Of a stretch of 38,332 bases of DNA, positions 31,625 through 38,077 are shown in pieces. Origin of the DNA: a virus. The translations under genes were made by a program, and so were the position numbers. Position 1 is the stretch's first letter. The number at the start of each line of letters is the position of its first letter. The stretch spans positions 1-38,332 of IMG/VR virus record IMGVR_UViG_3300007712_000088. One strand, given 5' to 3'. The notes under the pieces are model-generated. The model was not told where the DNA came from. It saw only the letters and a list, made by a program, of their open reading frames with translations, and did not search any database.

Positions 31625-31948
31625 ATGAGATTGATTGAGCTAAAAGAAAAGATCCGAAATACCCGTATACCACGTGCCATCTATCATGAAATCATGGCAC
31701 AGGAAGTGGATACGATTGGACCGGATAGCCCGCAAGAAAAGCAGATGCTTGCGGACCAAATGATGCGAGCTCAACAAAGCGGAACAATCTATAAGGTTCC
31801 GCTCACAACAGAAACTCAAACTTATCTGCTCAAGAAATCAATGCCCAGTATGATAGATATTGCTCGGGACAACATGAACGGACGCCTTGTAAATAGCTTG
31901 CAAAAGTTTCAGGCAAAACTACATGCCAAACTAGTAGGAGCAAAATAA
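31625..31948 (+). CDS. Hypothetical helical protein with N-terminal MRLIELKEK (107 aa)
   Basis: ATG 31625 lies two bases after the preceding stop; the longer upstream frame overlaps that gene and is rejected. The start MRLIELKEKIRN resembles the N-terminal peptides of its neighbours. The remainder is helical and amphipathic (EKQMLADQMMRAQQSG; RLVNSLQKFQAKLHAKL). Likely another packaged protein or scaffold-like element. TAATG overlap with the next gene. Confidence 0.6.
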   Translation: MRLIELKEKIRNTRIPRAIYHEIMAQEVDTIGPDSPQEKQMLADQMMRAQQSGTIYKVPLTTETQTYLLKKSMPSMIDIARDNMNGRLVNSLQKFQAKLHAKLVGAK

Positions 31949-32568
31949 TGCTCATTGAAGATATTATCCGTGAAGGCCCAGAAGGCATGAAAAAGCTAGC
32001 CCTCTATCCAGGGCGTTTCCAGCCTCCCCACATTGGACACATGAAGGCTTGGCAATGGATGAATCAAAAATTTGGCGAGGCTTTTGTAGTCACAAGCGAT
32101 AAGGTTGATCCGCCACGCAGTCCTTTTAACTTTAACGACAAGAAAAGACTGCATATGTTTGCTGGCATCCCAGCCAACCGCATCGTTCAAGTAAAAAATC
32201 CATATCAAGCTGGAGAAATCGTAGAAAAATATGATCCAAACAAGACTATTCTTGTTTTTGGAGTAAGCAAAAAGGACATGGATGAAGATCCTCGGTTTTC
32301 ATTCAAACCCAAGAAGGACGGTAGCCCGGGCTACCTTCAACCATATAAAGAAAACCAAAACAACCTACAACCCATGAGCAAGCATGGTTATATCGCAGTT
32401 GTGCCTACTTTCAATTTTACAGTGTTGGGCGAGCCTATGAAAAGTGCAACTGAATTTCGCGCTAACTTTGCCTCAGCAGACGAAAGCACTCAAGCCAAGA
32501 TGATCAAAGATCTCTATGGCAAATATGATGAAGGTATACATCAACTGTTGAGAGAGAAAATTGTCTAG
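31948..32568 (+). CDS. NMN adenylyltransferase-like nucleotidyltransferase with N-terminal targeting-like peptide
   Basis: A 206-residue protein of the HIGH-type nucleotidyltransferase superfamily. GRFQPPHIGHMKAW at 22-35 carries the HxGH motif (H28, H31), and SATEFR at 166-171 matches the ISSTxxR motif of the nicotinamide-mononucleotide adenylyltransferase group. The expected reaction is ATP plus NMN to NAD plus pyrophosphate; other nucleotidyl acceptors are possible. The first ten residues, MLIEDIIREG, resemble the capsid-targeting-like ends of neighbouring polyproteins with IRE-G as a possible cut site. That extension is unusual for a metabolic enzyme. Confidence 0.8.
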   Translation: MLIEDIIREGPEGMKKLALYPGRFQPPHIGHMKAWQWMNQKFGEAFVVTSDKVDPPRSPFNFNDKKRLHMFAGIPANRIVQVKNPYQAGEIVEKYDPNKTILVFGVSKKDMDEDPRFSFKPKKDGSPGYLQPYKENQNNLQPMSKHGYIAVVPTFNFTVLGEPMKSATEFRANFASADESTQAKMIKDLYGKYDEGIHQLLREKIV

Positions 32569-33220
32569 CGTTGAATATGATTGTGATGCTTGGAACAGAT
32601 ACCCACGACACAGGTGGCTTTTCAACAAATTAGAACTATCATTAAAATTGGGCTATCAAGCCGGACCAGGCGGAACATCTGTGCCAAGTCATAAAAATTA
32701 TATTGTTCGTCCAATATACAATCTAAGCGGCATGGGCGTGGGTGCCCGAAAAATCAAGATCGGTCCAGGAGATCATCACAGTGTCAAGCCTGGTGAGTTT
32801 TGGTGCGAATACTTTGATGGTCCAAATGTCAGTGTAGATTATGAATGGGACATGGTCGATGGTGAACGTGTCCTGCGCCCAGTATTTGCAGCACAAGGAT
32901 TTCGCACCAGCCCAGAACTGTATCGATTTAATGCGTGGAAAAGAATCCAACCACCACACTGGAAATTGCCCGACTGGATATCAGATTTACAGGACGTTCC
33001 GCGCTTCAATATCGAATTCATACACGACAATATTATTGAGATACATCTGCGTCCTGGTGTTGACTTTCCTGAAGATTCAACTCAACTCATTCCAATTTGG
33101 TTGGATATGAGTGATGACGAATGCAAGTTTTTCGAACGCAAAGGATTCAAATTACATCTAGACCAAGATGATGCTGATGGTCATCTTCCCATGATGAGAC
33201 TGGGTTTCTTTTACCGGTAA
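32561..33220 (+). CDS. Conserved T4-like phage protein (219 aa)
   Basis: TTG at 32561, overlapping the previous stop by eight bases, with GAGAGA upstream. The sequence HKNYIVRPIYNLSGMGVGAR (about 45-64) and GEFWCEYFDGPNVSVDYEW resemble a conserved unknown family I recall from marine T4-like phages; a Gly-rich NLSGMGVGA loop could bind nucleotide (ATP-grasp-like), but this is a guess. The rest is alpha/beta. The late promoter for the endolysin lies in its last codons. Confidence 0.62.
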   Translation: MSSVEYDCDAWNRYPRHRWLFNKLELSLKLGYQAGPGGTSVPSHKNYIVRPIYNLSGMGVGARKIKIGPGDHHSVKPGEFWCEYFDGPNVSVDYEWDMVDGERVLRPVFAAQGFRTSPELYRFNAWKRIQPPHWKLPDWISDLQDVPRFNIEFIHDNIIEIHLRPGVDFPEDSTQLIPIWLDMSDDECKFFERKGFKLHLDQDDADGHLPMMRLGFFYR

Positions 33221-33223
33221 ATA
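33216..33223 (+). promoter_or_regulatory. Late promoter box GGTAAATA
   Basis: GGTAAATA, 25 bases before the endolysin ATG at 33249 and overlapping the TAA of the upstream gene. AAGGAGA is the ribosome-binding site. Confidence 0.62.
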
Positions 33224-33248
33224 CTTATACATTTAAGGAGAACCAGTA

Positions 33249-34046
33249 ATGGCAGTCATCAAAAACCATCGCCTTGAAGGCGCGCCTTATGTTGCGTCAC
33301 CCAACAAAGGCGGTCGTATCACACCAAGATTCATCGTACAACATTATACAGCAGGCTATACAGCACAATCTGCAATCAACACTCTTACTCGACGCGGAAG
33401 CGGAGTGAGTGCTCACGTCACAGTGGACCTAGATGGCACAATCACACAACATGTTCCTTTCAATGTCAAAGCTTGGCATGCTGGGCCAAGTAGTCACATG
33501 GGCTATACGGGCCTGAACAGTCATAGCATTGGTATTGAAATTGTTAACATTGGCTGGCTTCGCCCTCTTGGAAATGGCCACTATCAAGATGCATACGGAA
33601 ATTCAAGAGATGATTCAGATTTTCCACATGGATTGGTAGCAGCACCAAACACAAGGGTGGGGTCAGGAACATTTTACTGGCCACGCTATACACCCGAGCA
33701 ATTACATGCTGTGGATGAATTAACAGAAGCACTGGTACAGAAATACAATATCATCGACATCGTATCACATGAAGAAATCGATACCAGGGGATGGAAAACC
33801 GATCCAGGTCCTGCGTTTCCAATGAAACTAGTCAAGCGTCATCTCGAAGCCGAGCGAGGTCTGGATAGCGAGCGATATGTAGTCACCGCAAGTTCACTCA
33901 ACGTCCGTGGTGGCCCAGGAACGCGATTTGCAACCCTGGGCGGTCTCTCTAATGGACAAGAAGTTGAAGTTCAAGAACACTCAGGTGTTTGGGCACGTAT
34001 TGACGATAACGGATGGGTCCACAGCGGATATCTGCGTAGAGTTTGA
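33249..34046 (+). CDS. Endolysin: N-acetylmuramoyl-L-alanine amidase with SH3 domain
   Basis: A 265-residue protein. Residues about 24-200 form an Amidase_2 domain: IVQHYTAG (H32 zinc ligand), SIGIEIVN (E97 region), SHEEIDTRGWKTDPGP (H174 and D185 as further zinc ligands, K183). Residues about 208-265 form a bacterial SH3 domain (SSLNVRGGPGTRFATLG and WARIDDNGWVHSGYL) that should bind peptidoglycan. It cleaves the amide bond between muramic acid and L-alanine. No signal peptide, so release needs a holin, probably the 15550 gene. Late promoter and strong ribosome-binding site. Confidence 0.93.
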   Translation: MAVIKNHRLEGAPYVASPNKGGRITPRFIVQHYTAGYTAQSAINTLTRRGSGVSAHVTVDLDGTITQHVPFNVKAWHAGPSSHMGYTGLNSHSIGIEIVNIGWLRPLGNGHYQDAYGNSRDDSDFPHGLVAAPNTRVGSGTFYWPRYTPEQLHAVDELTEALVQKYNIIDIVSHEEIDTRGWKTDPGPAFPMKLVKRHLEAERGLDSERYVVTASSLNVRGGPGTRFATLGGLSNGQEVEVQEHSGVWARIDDNGWVHSGYLRRV

Positions 34047-34071
34047 CATTGAGCTATTAACCTGCTAGTAT
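34043..34071 (+). promoter_or_regulatory. Sigma70-like promoter, leaderless 34077 gene
   Basis: TTGACA at 34043-34048 contains the endolysin stop codon TGA (34044-34046). 17-base spacer, TAGTAT at 34066-34071, ATG at 34077 after five bases. The -10 match is weaker than in the other promoters; TATAAG at 34069 is an alternative. Confidence 0.55.
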
Positions 34072-34076
34072 AAGGT

Positions 34077-34547
34077 ATGCCACTTCTAGAAGCGCCAACC
34101 TTTGATCAATTAGAGCACCGCAAAGAGATACTTTACGGCAATATTCACCGTGAAGAATGGAGATGGAATGGTGTGCTACACAGTGTAGACGATCATCCCA
34201 GCGTCAAAATCGATGGTGCTCAAGAGTGGCAGTGGCATTCGCACGGTATGAGACATCGTGAAGGTGATCGCCCTGCCTGGATCAAAGACTTTGGAACCAT
34301 CCAAATCTATTATCATTTAAACGTGATTCACCGCGCCCGCGGCGGCCCAGCCATGATTAGCGACACAAAACAAAAATGGTATAGCTATGGCCGAATCCAC
34401 CGTGCAGATGGCCCTGCGATCATTCATAATGACGGTCATGTCGAATGGTGGTGGAAGGGATACGAATATGCTACAATGGATGAATGGGCAGATCACGGCA
34501 AGGTTGACCCCCAACTTTTTGTGCTTCTCAAGCTAGAATGGGGTTGA
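34077..34547 (+). CDS. HR-x-GPA repeat protein (156 aa)
   Basis: A protein with about five imperfect repeats of the form W-x-x-x-G-x-x-HR-x-x-GPA-x-I: IHREEWRWNGVLHS, EWQWHSHGMRHREGDRPAWI, VIHRARGGPAMI, KWYSYGRIHRADGPAII, VEWWWKGYEY. Such MORN-like repeats are common in phage and mimivirus proteins and likely form a beta-meander binding surface. No function known. It begins with an ATG directly after the promoter without ribosome-binding site. Its TGA lies in the -35 box of the next promoter. Confidence 0.65.
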   Translation: MPLLEAPTFDQLEHRKEILYGNIHREEWRWNGVLHSVDDHPSVKIDGAQEWQWHSHGMRHREGDRPAWIKDFGTIQIYYHLNVIHRARGGPAMISDTKQKWYSYGRIHRADGPAIIHNDGHVEWWWKGYEYATMDEWADHGKVDPQLFVLLKLEWG

Positions 34548-34572
34548 CAAACCAAGGCACATTGCTTATATT
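34544..34572 (+). promoter_or_regulatory. Sigma70-like promoter cassette
   Basis: TTGACA at 34544-34549 (upstream stop TGA embedded at 34545-34547), 17-base spacer containing ACCAAGGCAC, TATATT at 34567-34572, then leader GTAAGCAAAGGAAAAGATA and ATG 34598. Confidence 0.82.
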
Positions 34573-34597
34573 AGTATAGTAAGCAAAGGAAAAGATA

Positions 34598-34807
34598 ATG
34601 TGGCTGTTCATCGGAATCGTGTTGTGGAATAAAATCATTGCCCTTGTGGGACTAGAACCGTCGTTTCTGATTTCAGCAATTGTAGTCATCGGTTTCCACC
34701 TTGCAGTCTACTGGTTGATAGGCAAGCTTTTAGGAGCAAAAGGCGTTGCTATTATGTTTGCTGTCGATCTCGTGTTCATGGCACTTCTTAAGTCTGTCTC
34801 AAAATAA
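34598..34807 (+). CDS. Small integral membrane protein (69 aa)
   Basis: ATG 34598 after AAAGGAAAAG. Almost entirely hydrophobic, with two or three transmembrane helices: about 2-20 (WLFIGIVLWNKIIALVG), 24-43 (LISAIVVIGFHLAVYWLIG) and 48-64 (GVAIMFAVDLVFMALL), ending in a short basic tail. Monocistronic under its own early-type promoter. It may affect the host membrane early in infection, for example in superinfection exclusion, but no homologue is recognised. Confidence 0.65.
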   Translation: MWLFIGIVLWNKIIALVGLEPSFLISAIVVIGFHLAVYWLIGKLLGAKGVAIMFAVDLVFMALLKSVSK

Positions 34808-34811
34808 TTGA

Positions 34812-34840
34812 TTGACACCGAAGCGTTTTGGTGCTATAGT
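34812..34840 (+). promoter_or_regulatory. Sigma70-like promoter cassette
   Basis: TTGACA at 34812-34817, 17-base spacer with the imperfect dyad CACCGAA/TTTTGGTG, TATAGT at 34835-34840, leader GTAAGCAAAGGAGAAGAGAC, ATG 34867. Confidence 0.82.
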
Positions 34841-34866
34841 CGTAGAGTAAGCAAAGGAGAAGAGAC

Positions 34867-35130
34867 ATGATGAAGTTCGAAGCCACTGCCGAAGTTGGTG
34901 ATCTCATCAAGTGCTATGATTTCGAACCTTTCCCTGGTCGTGAAGAGCGCTACGTTGTTGGTCGCGTCACTGAAAAAGGTTGGATCGCTGATCACTCCGT
35001 CCAGGGCTACCGTGTCGAGGTCCTCAAGGATACTGTTTGGCCTGATGAAGAGCGCACTGAGATTGTTGCTCCGTTCCAAGTTATGTTCCTTGAGTTCGAC
35101 CAGCGCATCACCAAAGTGGAGGCAGTGTAA
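34867..35130 (+). CDS. Hypothetical early protein (87 aa)
   Basis: Double ATG at 34867 and 34870 behind AAAGGAGAAGAGAC. Mostly beta-like, with an SH3-like feel (EVGDLIKCYDFEPF, RYVVGRVTEKGWI, HSVQGYRVEVLKD). Possibly a small binding protein. First gene of a four-gene early unit with overlapping stops and starts. Unrecognised. Confidence 0.62.
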   Translation: MMKFEATAEVGDLIKCYDFEPFPGREERYVVGRVTEKGWIADHSVQGYRVEVLKDTVWPDEERTEIVAPFQVMFLEFDQRITKVEAV

Positions 35131-35345
35131 TGGCTCGTAAAACTATCAGTGTTGACCGCCTGCGTGACATGACCAACTCGTATCTCGCCAGCGAAGACAG
35201 CACGCCTGATGGGCGTGAAGCTGTTGCAAGTCTTCTGGAAGCTGCACTATTTGAGACCAAGCGTTACGCTGGTTTCCGTTACCTCGACACTGACGAGGTT
35301 GAAGGCGCTGGTTCGCGTCGGTTCTACATGATTCGGGAGATTTGA
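35130..35345 (+). CDS. Hypothetical early protein (71 aa)
   Basis: TAATG overlap with the previous gene. Helical N-terminal two-thirds (VDRLRDMTNSYLASEDS, REAVASLLEAALFE), then a strand-like GSRRFYMIREI end. No motif recognised. Same early operon. Confidence 0.62.
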   Translation: MARKTISVDRLRDMTNSYLASEDSTPDGREAVASLLEAALFETKRYAGFRYLDTDEVEGAGSRRFYMIREI

Positions 35346-35346
35346 T

Positions 35347-35634
35347 ATGGTTCGTGCTGTCAAGCCCTGGCCTGCCAAAACTGACTGCCCTCTTGATGGA
35401 TTTGAAGAATTCAAGGATTCTTTGAATAAGGCAAGTTACCATAATGCGGCAGAAGGACATCCTTCTGAAGCTGGACTTGCACGTGAAGCCACGCGTCGTG
35501 CTGCTCAAGTGGCAATTGATGAAGAATGGCCGGTATGGGCCATGGAGCGTATGTTCCGTGAAATTAGACCTCTTGTTGCATGGGATGGTTTCATGCAGAC
35601 CTACGTCAACATATTGTTCGAAAACCAGAAATAA
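35347..35634 (+). CDS. Hypothetical early protein (95 aa)
   Basis: ATG 35347, one base after the previous stop, with GGGAG upstream. Mostly helical, with Trp and Arg clusters (REATRRAAQVAIDEEWPVWA). No cysteine pair or membrane segment. Same operon. Not recognised. Confidence 0.62.
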   Translation: MVRAVKPWPAKTDCPLDGFEEFKDSLNKASYHNAAEGHPSEAGLAREATRRAAQVAIDEEWPVWAMERMFREIRPLVAWDGFMQTYVNILFENQK

Positions 35635-35668
35635 GTGTTGACAAACTTTTGATAGAAGGACAGAAATA

Positions 35669-36109
35669 ATGCGTATCAACTCTGCTTTTGAAGCTGGTAA
35701 CCTGATTGCCGAACTGGCCGAGGACGTTTGGGATAAGCGCGATAGGCTTGTTGGTCGTGGTAAAGCGATTTACCTTCCTTACCGTTTGTCTGTGAGCAAT
35801 CATGCTACTGACATTGATGAGAACTTCTACGTTCACTTTGTTGTCACCCTCGATCGCTGGTATGCCACTGTTTCCAGTGAGCAGCCGTTCAACATTGATC
35901 ACAGCAAGCTAATCTTCAATGACAATTCAGAAGAGTGGGAATACCGCATGGAGAGCTGGAGACACTATGCATTTAGTGATCTTCTTAGCCGTGCGGTTCG
36001 GAAATATATCGAGTCAATTGAGGCTGATATGGATTGCGCCAGCATGCCTTATCTGTGGAATACGTTTCCGCTGGAAAAATTTTCTGAGGAAGTCAAAGCT
36101 TTGGCTTGA
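35669..36109 (+). CDS. Hypothetical early protein (146 aa)
   Basis: ATG 35669, with GAAGGACAG about ten bases upstream. Alpha/beta soluble protein (AIYLPYRLSVSNHATD, NFYVHFVVTLDRWYATVSSE). A TTGACA at 35638 precedes it but no -10 box fits, so it is probably read from the 34812 promoter. The stop TGA is embedded in the next -35 box. Confidence 0.62.
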   Translation: MRINSAFEAGNLIAELAEDVWDKRDRLVGRGKAIYLPYRLSVSNHATDIDENFYVHFVVTLDRWYATVSSEQPFNIDHSKLIFNDNSEEWEYRMESWRHYAFSDLLSRAVRKYIESIEADMDCASMPYLWNTFPLEKFSEEVKALA

Positions 36110-36134
36110 CATCAATACACTTTGGTGCTATATT
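36106..36134 (+). promoter_or_regulatory. Sigma70-like promoter cassette
   Basis: TTGACA at 36106-36111 (TGA of the upstream gene embedded at 36107-36109), 17-base spacer ending CTTTGGTGC, TATATT at 36129-36134, leader GTAAGCAAAGGAGATGGGC, ATG 36160. Confidence 0.85.
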
Positions 36135-36159
36135 AGTATAGTAAGCAAAGGAGATGGGC

Positions 36160-36720
36160 ATGAACAAATATTATGTCACTTTTGAGCACGGGATCAGCTT
36201 CCTGGTTGACGCAACTGACAGCGACATGGCTGTCGTGAGTCTGCTAAAGGAATGGCCTGGCCTGCGTGGCCAAGAAGTTACGAGCCTAGTCATCCTGAGC
36301 GATGACGGCAAGGGCGATGTCCAACTCAAGGTTGATGCTGCGGGCCGCGAAGTTGCTATGCCCGAATTGCCCGGAGACTTTGTTGCTCAGCGCGAGGCAT
36401 CTGTTGCTCGTGTTGATGCACTGGTTACCAAAGCACAAACAGCAACCAAGCCGAGCAAAAATAAACTGCCCAGCCGGCGGCAAGGTGGTATGACCCTTAG
36501 CTATTGTGAGGGGGATTTGTTTGTTACGTTCTTTGGCTACAGCGCGTCGCTTGCGGTTGCTGCCAACGAAGGTCAACTTCACCCCACCTCAATGAACCGT
36601 TACGATGAATACGAGTTGACTTCCCGGCAACAACAGATCGTCGATGAGTGGGATCGTTACCAGAACGAATATTACGAAGCCAACGGTTGGGCCACATGGG
36701 CTGAATTACACAACAACTAA
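36160..36720 (+). CDS. Hypothetical early protein (186 aa)
   Basis: ATG 36160 is preferred over ATG 36154 because AAGGAG at 36148-36153 abuts the earlier one and lies six bases before the later one. The N-terminal 75 residues form alpha/beta structure (KYYVTFEHGISFLVDATDSD); a Lys/Thr linker is at about 95-110; the C-terminal part has tyrosine-rich helices. A two-domain protein of unknown role. Confidence 0.62.
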   Translation: MNKYYVTFEHGISFLVDATDSDMAVVSLLKEWPGLRGQEVTSLVILSDDGKGDVQLKVDAAGREVAMPELPGDFVAQREASVARVDALVTKAQTATKPSKNKLPSRRQGGMTLSYCEGDLFVTFFGYSASLAVAANEGQLHPTSMNRYDEYELTSRQQQIVDEWDRYQNEYYEANGWATWAELHNN

Positions 36721-36729
36721 GGAGAAACC

Positions 36730-37080
36730 ATGTTTGCTGTCGACTCTCAAATTGTAACACCTGCAGGCACAGGACAAGTTGTCTACTCTGAAGATGACTA
36801 CATCGAAGTTCTTATTGCCGGCAACGAGGTGAGCTTTGAGTCACCATTCCAGGGAATTATGACCATGGAAGAGGTCGAGGCTGAGGCCCAGGCCGCAAAA
36901 GAGTTTGCTGACCAAAAAGCTCGCCAAGAGCTCGAATCAGTCAGCACAGACGAGATCATGGCTGCTCGCCTCAAGCATGAAATGTCCAGCGCTCTTGTTA
37001 CCTTGATTGGTGGAAGCGCCGCCAGTTGGGATGACCTTAGCGACGAACAGAAACTCAACTTTGTGAAGGTGAAGATGTGA
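36730..37080 (+). CDS. Hypothetical protein with KOW/SH3-like start (116 aa)
   Basis: ATG 36730 with AAGGAGA upstream. The N-terminal 40 residues (VDSQIVTPAGTGQVVYSEDD, EVLIAGNEVSFESPF) look like a small SH3/KOW-like barrel; the remainder is an Ala/Glu-rich helix. Found after the previous gene with a nine-base gap, in the 36106 unit. No function assigned. Confidence 0.62.
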   Translation: MFAVDSQIVTPAGTGQVVYSEDDYIEVLIAGNEVSFESPFQGIMTMEEVEAEAQAAKEFADQKARQELESVSTDEIMAARLKHEMSSALVTLIGGSAASWDDLSDEQKLNFVKVKM

Positions 37081-37217
37081 TACGAGATGTAGAATCAATT
37101 GCCATGGAAATGTACCGAGTCCTGACAGGATCTGCCATGGGCTTTGGCGACGACCAAAGACTTGCCAACATTCTTCGTGAATTGGCCCGTAAACAATTGG
37201 AGAGTGAAAATGTGTGA
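37077..37217 (+). CDS. Small helical protein (46 aa)
   Basis: GTG at 37077 overlaps the upstream TGA (GTGA), with AAGGTGAAG as ribosome-binding site, and the frame ends at TGA 37215-37217, overlapping the next ATG at 37210. Helical throughout (DQRLANILRELARKQLESEN). Supported by coupling, not homology; an ATG at 37104 is an alternative start. Confidence 0.5.
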   Translation: MIRDVESIAMEMYRVLTGSAMGFGDDQRLANILRELARKQLESENV

Positions 37218-37461
37218 TCTATGTGCTGCCACTGAGCGCGAGATGCTCAGTCGCACCCTTGAACAGTATTTGCGTCCTGGTGTTCGCATCGCCGTCAAAT
37301 ATGCGATGAACGAAAAAGACTCAGAGGAAATCATCTTGGTAGATGATCAAGCCAAGACCTCGGTTACATTGAGTTCTGTTGGTCCCATGTGTTGGGAGGC
37401 TGAGAACCGTGGTAATGTGGTTAAATTTCCAACCAAGGTCATTCCGTTCCCAACCGAATAA
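37210..37461 (+). CDS. Hypothetical protein with CxxC start (83 aa)
   Basis: ATG 37210, with GGAG at 37199-37202, is preferred over the longer upstream frame. Begins MCDLCAATEREM, a C2-x-x-C5 pair that could bind metal or be redox active; the rest is beta-like (RIAVKYAMNEKDSEEIILVD), with one more Cys in PMCWEAENRG. Last gene of the 36106 early unit. Confidence 0.58.
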   Translation: MCDLCAATEREMLSRTLEQYLRPGVRIAVKYAMNEKDSEEIILVDDQAKTSVTLSSVGPMCWEAENRGNVVKFPTKVIPFPTE

Positions 37462-37465
37462 ACTA

Positions 37466-37494
37466 TTGACATCACAGTAAAGATTTGTTATCTT
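37466..37494 (+). promoter_or_regulatory. Sigma70-like promoter for dsbA-like gene
   Basis: TTGACA at 37466-37471, 17-base spacer, TATCTT at 37489-37494. Predicted start near 37501, within the hairpin at 37499-37518. The leader lacks the TAAGCAAAGGAGA element of the other cassettes. Confidence 0.72.
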
Positions 37495-37498
37495 AACG

Positions 37499-37518
37499 GG
37501 GCAGTTGCAAAACTGCCC
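37499..37518 (+). other. Perfect 8-bp hairpin with GCAA tetraloop at mRNA 5' end
   Basis: GGGCAGTT (37499-37506), loop GCAA (37507-37510) of the GNRA class, AACTGCCC (37511-37518), followed by TTCTATATATTT. It lies at the predicted transcript start, so most likely protects the 5' end; an attenuator role is possible because of the following A/T-rich run. Confidence 0.6.
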
Positions 37519-37544
37519 TTCTATATATTTGAAAAGGATAAAAA

Positions 37545-37802
37545 ATGAGCAGAACTTTTTCTGAGACAGAAATCAATAAACTCAAGCAGATAGTAAGTGA
37601 GGGTGTCCAAGTCCACAGCGAGGTAGATACACTCAAAGAAGGTCTTAGTGAGACAGTGAAGGCGATTGCAGAAGAGCTTGATATCAAGCCCGCTGTTCTC
37701 AATAAAGCTATTCGCACAGCATACAAGGCTGATCTTGAGGACAAGCGTGAGGCACTTGGTGATCTTGAAGATATCCTAGTGGCAGTTGGTCGCGATTTTT
37801 AA
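37545..37802 (+). CDS. dsbA: DsbA-like dsDNA-binding late-transcription regulator
   Basis: An 85-residue helical, charged protein with the pattern SETEINKLKQIVSEGVQ, then VKAIAEELDIKPAVLNKAIR and a C-terminal acidic helix, which matches the T4-like dsbA family as I remember it from marine phages. T4 DsbA binds double-stranded DNA and helps late transcription. The helix-turn-helix-like part is about residues 38-60. Here it sits just upstream of gp43 and has its own promoter and leader hairpin. The ribosome-binding site is AAAGGATA. Confidence 0.75.
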   Translation: MSRTFSETEINKLKQIVSEGVQVHSEVDTLKEGLSETVKAIAEELDIKPAVLNKAIRTAYKADLEDKREALGDLEDILVAVGRDF

Positions 37803-38062
37803 TGACCCTTGAAGTAGCATATGATCGCCTTGGACAAGAACTAAAAGAGGGCAGCATTATAGCTGCTCCTCATACCAGGGCTTCTATTGTTATTGGACGA
37901 ATAACCAAGATCACGCCCAAGATGGTTCGGTTTGAAGATATTGATCGAAAACCGCTAAGAGCACAATCTGCACGTCCTACACACACTAAATATCACAACG
38001 AAGTCATCTGCTTGGACGAACTCGAAGAGACTGTGATGTTCATGATGACAAGAAATCTTTAA
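37802..38062 (+). CDS. Hypothetical protein upstream of gp43 (86 aa)
   Basis: TAATG overlap with dsbA. Predominantly beta, of SH3/KOW-like appearance (EGSIIAAPHTRASIVIGRI, ITPKMVRFEDIDRKPLR), perhaps nucleic-acid binding. Position between dsbA and the DNA polymerase suggests a role in replication or translational control, but it shows no clear RegA likeness. Unrecognised. Confidence 0.62.
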   Translation: MTLEVAYDRLGQELKEGSIIAAPHTRASIVIGRITKITPKMVRFEDIDRKPLRAQSARPTHTKYHNEVICLDELEETVMFMMTRNL

Positions 38063-38077
38063 TCCAGGAGAATAGTC

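Noticed and set aside
35638-35668. TTGACA before the 35669 gene as a sixth early cassette
   Set aside because: At 17 bases the -10 position reads CAGAAA, the TAAGCAAAGGAGA leader is missing, and the gene can be read from the upstream promoter.
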